DNA of 7,519 nucleotides from Stenotrophomonas_A sp036566925 (GTDB taxonomy: Bacteria > Pseudomonadota > Gammaproteobacteria > Xanthomonadales > Xanthomonadaceae). Made by a program: the position numbers and the translations under genes. Below the pieces are notes generated by a model that had not been told where the DNA came from, searched no databases, and saw nothing but the letters and a program-made list of their open reading frames with translations. Numbering within the stretch: the first letter of the stretch is position 1; each line of letters begins with the position of its first letter. Positions 1 through 4,702 of this stretch are shown piece after piece. The stretch is from assembly GCA_036566925.1 (NCBI GenBank), contig DATCVI010000052.1, forward strand, positions 1 through 7,519. Direction: 5' to 3'.

Positions 1-22
1 TGCGGAACAACTCATCACTCAT
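1..22 (-). CDS. Start of a truncated minus-strand gene, possibly a bacteriocin exporter subunit
   Basis: An ATG at 22 reading leftwards opens a frame that runs off the window edge; only MSDELFR is visible. A GGA lies about ten bases upstream, separated from the ATG by a run of seven T. The position just after three double-glycine peptide genes and a terminator is where an export gene would be expected. HlyD-type membrane-fusion proteins of such exporters often begin with a short polar stretch containing LFR followed by Glu-Ala, which is recalled family knowledge and only weakly testable with seven residues. It could equally be an unrelated gene or no gene. Confidence 0.3.
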
Positions 23-56
23 AAAAAAACGTCCATGGCGTGCAAGCAACTAGAAA

Positions 57-80
57 GGACGCCGCCCTGCGGCGGCGTCC
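57..80 (-). terminator. Perfect 10-bp hairpin downstream of the Cys-rich peptide gene
   Basis: GGACGCCGCC at 57-66 and GGCGGCGTCC at 71-80 are exact inverted repeats around a 4-base loop. Read on the minus strand the stem is followed by TTTCTAGTTG, a short imperfect U tract. It lies 50 bases after the stop of the Cys-rich peptide gene, so it probably ends that transcript, or attenuates read-through into the gene starting at 22. Confidence 0.6.
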
Positions 81-129
81 CTTGTGCACAACGGCTTTCA
101 GCACAGGAACAGTGCAAACCGCTTCAGTT

Positions 130-249
130 TCACCACCACCATGGCGATCGCGCCGGCCCGCACGGGGCACAGCAGGCTGCGTAGTAGTCACTGCAGCAGC
201 AGAAACCGCCGCTCACGGCCTGGATTTCTTCGAGGGTAAGTTCACGCAT
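130..249 (-). CDS. Cys-rich double-glycine leader peptide ending in Trp-Trp-Trp (putative bacteriocin or RiPP precursor)
   Basis: This gene encodes 39 residues. Residues 1-15 are MRELTLEEIQAVSGG, a textbook double-glycine leader of the kind cleaved by the peptidase domain of peptide-exporting ABC transporters, and almost the same as the leader of the peptide at 1193-1342. The predicted 24-residue core begins FCCC and carries six cysteines (17, 18, 19, 26, 27, 30; pattern CCC-x6-CC-x2-C), two adjacent tyrosines, a Pro/Gly-rich turn and a C-terminal SPWWW. The start at 249 is preceded by GGAGAG six bases upstream; an ATG at 254 opens a different 13-codon frame. It is too short for ordinary gene callers. 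The core matches no family I recognise. It may form three disulfides, bind metal or be modified, but no modification enzyme is in the window. It lies 225 bases downstream of the CPBP gene, so it may have its own promoter. Confidence 0.72.
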   Translation of the reverse strand: MRELTLEEIQAVSGGFCCCSDYYAACCAPCGPARSPWWW

Positions 250-310
250 TGCATTCTCTCCATACGACTTTCAGTAAATAGCAATAGGCCATCAACGCAT
301 GGACGAAGCG

Positions 311-337
311 AAAAACGTGTCCCGGCGTTTGACCGGG
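311..337 (-). terminator. Weak terminator-like hairpin after the CPBP gene
   Basis: CCCGG at 321-325 pairs with CCGGG at 333-337 around a 7-base loop. On the minus strand the stem is followed, five bases later, by TTTTT (315-311). It sits between the CPBP gene and the Cys-rich peptide gene, so it could separate their transcripts. The short stem and the offset T run make it a weak candidate. Confidence 0.3.
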
Positions 338-474
338 GGCAAGCCTGGGCAATCGCAACAACGAAGGCAATCGATTGACTGCAACAAGCGCAATATCGCG
401 GCATAAATCTCATGCCATTGAGACAGGTCGCACAAGAACCATCGTCGATCGGTCTGGAACGGATCGCGGTGATC

Positions 475-1005
475 CTAAAACGATCCCGCCTGGACTTCCG
501 GATCCGCGAGCAGCAGCATCGGCATCCACAGCAACAGGTTGTTGGCCAGCAGGTGCAAGTAGAGGACAGCGGCGAATGCGCGGCCACGCCCCTCTGGTCG
601 CCAGACGGCATAGGTGGCGGCATATAGGAAACCCTGCACCCCGCCGACCAGTAGCAGCTTCGGCATGCTGGATACGTGCAGCACTGCGAACGCTGCCCAG
701 GAAATTCCGACGCGCCAACGTTGTCCCATGCCACGTCGGCACAGCACTTCCTGAAGGCAGTCTTGCAGCAACCAGGTCTCGAGCACCGGCAACAGGAAGC
801 CGACGACTACCCACTGCACCATTGCCTGATCGCGGCTGACACCGACGGGGATGGACATGATGGTCAGTGGCAGGGCGACCACAACAATCGTGGCCAGGCA
901 GATCGTCGTGTAGACGACGCCTCCCCTGGACTTGAGCGCCTCCAGCACGGACCACAGGCTCGACATGAAAGGTTCGGGGCCCGAAGGCCCCGGATGACTG
1001 ATCAC
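475..1005 (-). CDS. CPBP/Abi-family membrane protein, candidate bacteriocin immunity protein
   Basis: A 176-residue, strongly hydrophobic protein with about five membrane segments (roughly 30-55, 62-82, 99-113, 116-135, 144-166). It matches the CPBP (CAAX protease and bacteriocin-processing) fold by motif order: a first motif after LLPVL at 76-81, FAVLH at 106-110 and HLLAN at 151-155. The first motif is E-T-W-L-L-Q where the usual form is EExxxR, so the second Glu and the Arg are replaced while both His motifs remain. CPBP proteins give self-immunity in class IIb bacteriocin systems such as the plantaricin and sakacin 23K loci, and this gene directly follows two such peptide genes. The GTG start at 1005 overlaps the preceding stop as GTGA, suggesting translational coupling; ATG at 966 (residue 14) is an alternative. 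Neither start has a clear ribosome binding site. Peptide processing is the main alternative role. Confidence 0.75.
   Translation of the reverse strand: MISHPGPSGPEPFMSSLWSVLEALKSRGGVVYTTICLATIVVVALPLTIMSIPVGVSRDQAMVQWVVVGFLLPVLETWLLQDCLQEVLCRRGMGQRWRVGISWAAFAVLHVSSMPKLLLVGGVQGFLYAATYAVWRPEGRGRAFAAVLYLHLLANNLLLWMPMLLLADPEVQAGSF
976..991 (-). promoter_or_regulatory. GC hairpin with UUCG tetraloop at the start of the CPBP gene
   Basis: On the minus strand the sequence reads GGGGCC-TTCG-GGCCCC, a perfect 6-bp GC stem closed by the very stable C(UUCG)G tetraloop. It lies just past the peptide-2 stop, between the two possible CPBP starts (1005 and 966), with no T run after it. It might lower immunity-gene translation relative to the peptides, protect the 3' end of the peptide message, or simply be codons 4-10 of the CPBP gene. 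Confidence 0.5.
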
Positions 1006-1151
1006 GGACGAGACTTCGAGAGTTGTCCCTGATGGATGGCGGCAATGTTCGCTTCATACCAAGCGTACGCCTCGCCATACCACCTGCCCAACGTCTCGCC
1101 GACGCCCGCACCGGATACCTGCGCGATTTCCACGTCGGTGAGATCTCGCAT
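1002..1151 (-). CDS. Class IIb-like bacteriocin peptide 2 with GA-type leader and tandem GxxxG
   Basis: This gene encodes 49 residues. MRDLTDVEIAQVSGA (1-15) is a leader that aligns without gaps to that of the neighbouring peptide at 1193-1342, ending in Gly-Ala, a known variant of the double-glycine site. The predicted 34-residue core starts at Gly16 and contains G18-x3-G22-x3-G26, then an aromatic stretch rich in Trp, Tyr and Ala (about 24-32) and a polar tail ending SKSRP. Consecutive GxxxG motifs are the helix-helix contact feature of two-peptide bacteriocins. Net core charge is near zero, less cationic than most. GGAGGAG lies nine bases before the ATG at 1151; a GTG six codons upstream is possible but would spoil the leader alignment. 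The gene starts 41 bases after peptide 1 and its stop overlaps the CPBP start. It could instead be an unrelated exported peptide. Confidence 0.75.
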   Translation of the reverse strand: MRDLTDVEIAQVSGAGVGETLGRWYGEAYAWYEANIAAIHQGQLSKSRP

Positions 1152-1192
1152 TTGGCCTATCTCCTCCACGCCCCCCTCCTTTCCAGCCTGAC

Positions 1193-1342
1193 TCACAGAA
1201 CGCGCGGCTCCGCGGTTGCGTAGCCCTCCTTGAAACCTTTGACGAAATCCATCGCGAAATCGATGACACCTATCGCCTCCATGGCCCAAAGGACATTCCC
1301 GCCCGATACCTGCGCGATTTCTTCCAACGTCAGCTCTCTCAT
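1193..1342 (-). CDS. Class IIb-like bacteriocin peptide 1 with double-glycine leader
   Basis: This gene encodes 49 residues. MRELTLEEIAQVSGG (1-15) is a clear double-glycine leader for export by a peptidase-containing ABC transporter. The predicted core (Asn16-Leu49, 34 residues, the same length as its partner) is an amphipathic, helix-prone stretch with Trp19, a Val-Ile-Asp-Phe segment, and G36-F-K-E-G40, a GxxxG motif. Net core charge is about -2, unusual for a membrane-active bacteriocin. GAGGAG sits five bases before the ATG at 1342, a strong ribosome binding site, so translation is likely although the gene is very short. It is the first of the minus-strand set (peptide 1, peptide 2, CPBP protein). 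The leader type, equal core length and GxxxG motif support a two-peptide bacteriocin; a signalling peptide is the alternative. Confidence 0.78.
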   Translation of the reverse strand: MRELTLEEIAQVSGGNVLWAMEAIGVIDFAMDFVKGFKEGYATAEPRVL

Positions 1343-1401
1343 ATCCACTCCTCGTTATTGACGATTACGTCGCGCATCCGTGCGTCTGCTAAGCGAAACT
1401 C

Positions 1402-1557
1402 CTAATGCATTCGCAACGCGGACACCTGCTCCGGCGACACCTTCCGGATCTCATCGCGTGCTCGCACGCAGTCGCGATGTGTACGTTTCGATCTCGTTGC
1501 TGAGCATGCAAGATCACAGAAGTCCGGAACGCGCTCAAGCGGATTAATCCAACACAT
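1402..1557 (-). CDS. Possible 51-residue small protein of unknown function
   Basis: An ATG at 1557 opens a 51-codon frame ending in TAG, 59 bases upstream of peptide 1 and in the same direction. The product begins MCWINPLERVPDFCDLACSA and ends with a charged, helix-like segment finishing in EQVSALRMH. It has four cysteines (2, 14, 19, 30), no double-glycine leader and no membrane segment. There is no evident ribosome binding site and an in-frame TGA lies four codons upstream, so the start is fixed if the frame is real. The protein-like composition of its second half is the main argument for it; chance is a serious alternative. I recognise no family. Confidence 0.3.
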   Translation of the reverse strand: MCWINPLERVPDFCDLACSATRSKRTHRDCVRARDEIRKVSPEQVSALRMH

Positions 1558-1642
1558 GAGCGAACGTCAGCTACGTTGACATTCCTTATCTATCTGCAGA
1601 TTTCGCGAGCGTTTTTGGATGATTGCCAACAAAGCAATCAAG

Positions 1643-1650
1643 TTGCGCAA
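1643..1650. promoter_or_regulatory. TTGCGCAA palindrome, possible operator
   Basis: A perfect 8-bp palindrome in the less GC-rich gap, 63 bases before the regulator start at 1714. HTH proteins of the XRE type bind short palindromes and often act on their own divergent promoter, so this is a candidate site. An 8-mer is weak evidence by itself. Confidence 0.2.
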
Positions 1651-1658
1651 GAATCGCT

Positions 1659-1672
1659 GACATTCGACATTC
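1659..1672. repeat. Tandem GACATTC direct repeat upstream of the HTH regulator
   Basis: GACATTC occurs twice head to tail at 1659-1672, and a third copy overlaps the TTGACA at 1578-1584. All three lie in the divergent control region. Directly repeated heptamers in such a position may be binding sites for a regulator of the peptide genes, but chance has not been excluded. Confidence 0.3.
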
Positions 1673-1713
1673 CGTGCACAACTCCGCCTCGCGCAGCGCT
1701 ATCTTCCCTGCGC

Positions 1714-2076
1714 ATGGAAAGTGACATCGCAACGCGTATCCGCACGGCGCGACGAATCGCCGGCATTACGCAAGCGGAACTGGCGTCGCGGCTGCGCGTG
1801 ACGCGCAGCGCCGTGGCCAACTGGGAGCGCGTGAGTGGCGTCTGGCCGGCGAGCTCGCGGATGTTGTCGATCGCCGTGATCACAGGCGTGTCCTACGAAT
1901 GGCTGGCCACCGGCCGCGGCGTACCCATCGACCACACACTGCCGGCAGCAGTGGCCGGCGAACTGGTGGACGACCCGAAAGAACTACGCATGCTGCGCGC
2001 CTTCCGAGGCTGCCACAGCGCAATGCGGCGCGCCCTGCTGGAAATGGCCGAATCCCAGCGACACCGCCGCGCCTAG
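1714..2076 (+). CDS. XRE-family helix-turn-helix transcriptional regulator
   Basis: A 120-residue cytoplasmic DNA-binding protein. Residues 3-15 form the first helix, and 19-38 (TQAELASRL then TRSAVANWER) are a classic lambda-repressor-like helix-turn-helix; residues 45-69, ending SYEWLATGRG, match the closing part of the XRE/Cro domain. The remaining 50 residues are a charged tail with no recognised domain. The open frame extends up to 1576, but the ATG at 1714 is preferred: the domain begins at once, and the extra 46 residues upstream resemble no HTH N-terminus and lie in sequence of different composition. No ribosome binding site is seen before 1714, so the message may be leaderless or the start uncertain. 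It is divergent from the bacteriocin-like peptide genes and is a plausible regulator of them. The repeats in the shared gap may be its sites. Confidence 0.82.
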   Translation: MESDIATRIRTARRIAGITQAELASRLRVTRSAVANWERVSGVWPASSRMLSIAVITGVSYEWLATGRGVPIDHTLPAAVAGELVDDPKELRMLRAFRGCHSAMRRALLEMAESQRHRRA

Positions 2077-2090
2077 CGGACTCAGCCCTG

Positions 2091-2120
2091 GCTCTTGCTC
2101 TTGCTCCTGCTCTTGCTGTG
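2091..2120. repeat. Hexamer microsatellite (GCTCTT)n
   Basis: Five consecutive hexamers read GCTCTT, GCTCTT, GCTCCT, GCTCTT, GCTGTG: four near-identical units plus a degenerate fifth. They lie 15 bases after the regulator stop and just before the long palindrome. Similar Gln/Glu- or Leu-like hexamer tracts are common between genes in Xanthomonadaceae as I recall. The tract is non-coding here. Confidence 0.7.
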
Positions 2121-2124
2121 GGGT

Positions 2125-2228
2125 GTTCGGGGGCGGGATCCTTTCGGGACAATCGACGACATGGTTGTCGTCGATTAGCCCCCACGGATGGGTTCACGGC
2201 GTGTCCCGAAAGGATCCCGCCCCCGAAC
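2125..2228. repeat. 104-base nested palindrome with perfect 27-base arms
   Basis: The arms at 2125-2151 (beginning GTTCGGGGGCGGGATCC) and 2202-2228 are exact reverse complements over 27 bases. Inside, ATCGACGACA (2152-2161) pairs with TGTCGTCGAT (2166-2175) over a 4-base loop, and a small CCCA/TGGG stem follows at 2181-2192. The element fills the gap between two convergent genes, the HTH regulator and maeB. Neither strand has a T run after the stem, so it is not a canonical intrinsic terminator, though it could still block transcripts from both sides. The inner CCCACGGATGGGTTCACGG resembles sequence I recall as dispersed in Xanthomonadaceae genomes; this is unverified. Structured RNA or a REP/MITE-like element are both possible. 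Confidence 0.8.
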
Positions 2229-2258
2229 GCCGCCGATAGATACAGAACAACAGAACAA

Positions 2259-4547
2259 TCAGCCGCGCTCAGCCTCCATCTGCTTACGAATCTGCGCATC
2301 CACCGCCGCAATCGCCGTCATATTCATCACCCGTCGCGACGTAGCACTGGACGTAAGAATGTGCACCGGCTTGGAAATACCCATCAGGATCGGCCCGATC
2401 GCCACACCATCGGTAAATACCCGCACCAGGTTGTAGGCGATGTTGGCTGCCTCCAGGTTCGGTAGCACGAACAGGTTCGCGCGGCCCTTGAGCGTGCTGT
2501 TGGGCATGATCTTCTGCCGCAGCGCCTCGTCCCACGCCGTATCGCCCTGCATCTCGCCATCGATATTGAGCTTGGGGTTGCGCTTGACCAGCAACTCGCG
2601 CACCTCGCGCATCTTCAACGCATCGCGCGAAGCATGGCTGCCGAAATTGGAGTGCGACAACAGCGCAATCGCCGGCTCGATACCGAACAGCTTGAGCCGG
2701 TAGGCCGCCTGCAACGTCGCTTCGACGATCTGCTCGGCCGTCGGGTCTTCCTGCACGTGCGTATCGACGAAGAAAAACGCGCCCTGCTGGTTGATGACGC
2801 CGGTCATCGCCGAGGTCGAGCTGACGCGCGGCTCCAGCGGGATCACGCTGCGCACATAGCCGAGCTTCTTGTGGAAGCGCCCCACCACGCCGGTCAGCAT
2901 GGCATCGGCCTCACCGCGCGCCACCATCACCGCGGCGATCAGCGTGGGGCGCGAGCGCATCAGTTCCTTGGCCGCGCTGACGGTAACGCCGCGGCGCTCG
3001 GTCAGGCGATGGTAGTACTGCCAGTAATCGTTAAAGCGCGGATCGTCGAGGATGTTGGTGATCTCGAAGTCCGTGCCGGCCTGCATGCGCAGGCCCATGC
3101 GCTGGATGCGGCTTTCGATCACGTCCGGGCGGCCGATCAGGATCGGCAGGGCCAGGCCCTCGTCGATCACGTTCTGCACCGCGCGCAGCACCACTTCCTC
3201 TTCGCCCTCGGCATAGACCACGCGCTGCTTGTCGGCGCGCGCGGCGTCGTACACCGGCTTCATCATCAGGCTGGTGCGGTACACGAACTGGCTCAGCTGG
3301 TCGCGGTAGGCGGCCATGTCGGCGATCGGCCGGGTGGCGACGCCGGAATCCATCGCCGCCTGCGCAACTGCCGAGGACAGCTCCACCAGCAGGCGCGGGT
3401 CGAGCGGCCGCGGGATCACGTAGTCCGGGCCGAAGCTCGGGGTCTCGCCGCCATAGGCCGCGCCCAGGTCGGAGGCCTCGCGTCGTGCCAACGCGGCAAT
3501 CGCGCGCACGCAGGCGATCTTCATTTCCTCGTTGATCGAGGTCGAGCCGACATCGAGCGCACCACGGAACAGGTATGGGAAGCAGAGGACGTTGTTGATC
3601 TGGTTCGGGAAGTCCGAACGGCCGGTGCCGATGATCGCGTCCGGGCGCACCGCGCGCGCCGCATCCGGCATGATTTCCGGATTGGGATTGGCCAGCGCGA
3701 AGATCACCGGGTTCGGCGCCATCGTGGCGACCATCTCCGGCGTCAGGATGCCGGCAGCCGACAGCCCCAGGAAGATATCGGCGCCCTCGACAATCTCGGC
3801 CAGGGTGCGCTTGTCGGTATCGCGCGCGTAGCGCAGCTTTTCCGGATCCAGGTCGGTGCGGCCGGTATGCAGCACGCCGTCGCGGTCGAAGGCCAGGATG
3901 TTTTCCGGCTTCAGGCCCAGCGACACCAGCATGTTCACGCAGGAAATGCCGGCCGCGCCCATGCCGGTGGTGGCGAGCTTGACCTCGCCGATGTTCTTGC
4001 CGGTGATCTCCATGGCGTTGATCACGGCGGCGCCGACGATAATCGCGGTGCCATGCTGGTCATCGTGGAAGACCGGGATGTTCATCCGCTCGCGCAGCTT
4101 GCGCTCGACGATGAAGCACTCCGGCGCCTTGATATCTTCCAGGTTGATGCCGCCGAAGGTCGGCTCCAGCGAGGCGATGATCTCGACCAGCTTGTCCGGG
4201 TCCTGCTCGTCGATCTCGATGTCGAACACATCGATGCCGGCAAACTTCTGGAACAGCACGCCCTTGCCTTCCATCACGGGCTTACCCGCAAGCGGGCCGA
4301 TGTTCCCCAGGCCCAGCACCGCGGTGCCGTTGGAGATTACCCCGACCAGGTTGCCGCGCGCGGTCAGCTCGCTGGCCTGCCGGGGGTCCTCGACGATCGC
4401 CTGGCAGGCGAAGGCCACGCCCGGCGAGTAGGCCAGCGACAAGTCGCGCTGGGTCAGCATCGGCTTGGTCGCGATGACCTTGATCTTGCCCGCCGGGGCC
4501 ATGCGGTGGTAATCGAGGGCGGCGTTCTTGAACTCGTCGTTGGACAT
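2259..4547 (-). CDS. maeB: NADP-dependent malic enzyme, malic enzyme-phosphotransacetylase fusion
   Basis: A 762-residue cytoplasmic enzyme that oxidatively decarboxylates L-malate to pyruvate and CO2, making NADPH. Residues about 15-160 are the malic enzyme N-terminal domain with catalytic Tyr40 (in AYSPGVA) and Lys95 (in MEGKG). INLEDI with Glu137-Asp138 and FHDDQHGTA at 160-168 supply the metal ligands. The NAD(P)-binding Rossmann domain follows, with TGMGAAG at 194-200 and ANPNPE at 286-291. Residues about 430-755 form a phosphotransacetylase-like domain (begins VYAEGEEE; SHSNFGSHAS near 650), which in hybrid malic enzymes is thought to be regulatory through acetyl-CoA rather than catalytic. 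Length matches E. coli MaeB (759). The start at 4547 gives the usual N-terminus, although no clear ribosome binding site precedes it. It lies 155 bases downstream of dctA on the same strand, fitting malate uptake followed by conversion. Confidence 0.96.
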   Translation of the reverse strand: MSNDEFKNAALDYHRMAPAGKIKVIATKPMLTQRDLSLAYSPGVAFACQAIVEDPRQASELTARGNLVGVISNGTAVLGLGNIGPLAGKPVMEGKGVLFQKFAGIDVFDIEIDEQDPDKLVEIIASLEPTFGGINLEDIKAPECFIVERKLRERMNIPVFHDDQHGTAIIVGAAVINAMEITGKNIGEVKLATTGMGAAGISCVNMLVSLGLKPENILAFDRDGVLHTGRTDLDPEKLRYARDTDKRTLAEIVEGADIFLGLSAAGILTPEMVATMAPNPVIFALANPNPEIMPDAARAVRPDAIIGTGRSDFPNQINNVLCFPYLFRGALDVGSTSINEEMKIACVRAIAALARREASDLGAAYGGETPSFGPDYVIPRPLDPRLLVELSSAVAQAAMDSGVATRPIADMAAYRDQLSQFVYRTSLMMKPVYDAARADKQRVVYAEGEEEVVLRAVQNVIDEGLALPILIGRPDVIESRIQRMGLRMQAGTDFEITNILDDPRFNDYWQYYHRLTERRGVTVSAAKELMRSRPTLIAAVMVARGEADAMLTGVVGRFHKKLGYVRSVIPLEPRVSSTSAMTGVINQQGAFFFVDTHVQEDPTAEQIVEATLQAAYRLKLFGIEPAIALLSHSNFGSHASRDALKMREVRELLVKRNPKLNIDGEMQGDTAWDEALRQKIMPNSTLKGRANLFVLPNLEAANIAYNLVRVFTDGVAIGPILMGISKPVHILTSSATSRRVMNMTAIAAVDAQIRKQMEAERG

Positions 4548-4583
4548 CGAGATTTTTGTTTTGGCGGCTGCGCGAGAGCGGAG

Positions 4584-4589
4584 ATTCTA
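4584..4589 (-). promoter_or_regulatory. Possible maeB -10 element
   Basis: On the minus strand TAGAAT lies 36 bases before the maeB ATG, in a GGGGTAGAATC context close to the sigma-70 -10 consensus. No good -35 hexamer is found at 16-18 bases, which is common in GC-rich Xanthomonadaceae promoters. It would give maeB its own short leader, independent of dctA. Confidence 0.4.
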
Positions 4590-4598
4590 CCCCGGGGG

Positions 4599-4635
4599 GC
4601 CTGGGCGCTGGCTGTCGCGCAGCTGTCGCCCAGGC
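4599..4635 (-). promoter_or_regulatory. Inverted repeat upstream of the maeB -10
   Basis: GCCTGGGCG (4599-4607) and CGCCCAGGC (4627-4635) are exact 9-base inverted repeats, with an inner GCTG/CAGC pair. The element covers the -35 region of the proposed maeB promoter. It could be an operator, or a hairpin in the dctA 3' region that reduces read-through; no T run follows. Confidence 0.35.
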
Positions 4636-4682
4636 ATTACAGGCATGTTGCGCTGCGGCGTAACCGCGCTCGCAAGGCGCGC

Positions 4683-4702
4683 GCGGCCAGCCGCAAGGCC
4701 GC
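4683..4702 (-). terminator. Weak hairpin directly after the dctA stop
   Basis: GCGGCC (4683-4688) pairs with GGCCGC (4697-4702) around an 8-base loop, immediately after the dctA stop codon on the minus strand. There is no T tract, so it may stabilise the 3' end rather than terminate. Confidence 0.25.

Larger units (their letters stand above)
1343..1713. promoter_or_regulatory. Divergent gap between peptide 1 and the HTH regulator
   Basis: This 371-base stretch separates the minus-strand peptide genes from the plus-strand regulator and must hold promoters for both. It is visibly less GC-rich than the metabolic genes. Seen in it are a TTGACA at 1576-1581 (possible plus-strand -35, without a convincing -10), three copies of GACATTC, and the 8-bp palindrome TTGCGCAA at 1643-1650. 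A 51-residue minus-strand frame occupies 1402-1557. No RNA gene is recognisable. Confidence 0.45.

Noticed and set aside
213..734. Long minus-strand open frame overlapping the CPBP gene end and the Cys-rich peptide leader
   Set aside because: Its residues are Cys/Arg-rich low-complexity translations of the CPBP gene in another frame, and it has no ribosome binding site. The short leader-peptide frame explains the 3' part better.
410..1111. 233-codon minus-strand open frame across the CPBP gene and peptide 2
   Set aside because: Arg/Gly/Pro-rich shadow typical of GC-rich DNA; it would disrupt two frames that show clear motifs.
1343..1380. 12-codon frame (MRDVIVNNEEWI) whose stop overlaps the peptide-1 start
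   Set aside because: Too short to support, no ribosome binding site, and no leader-like or repeated pattern beyond the chance MRD start.
1576..1713. N-terminal extension of the HTH regulator
   Set aside because: The 46 extra residues resemble no XRE family N-terminus, and the stretch contains TTGACA and direct repeats that look regulatory.
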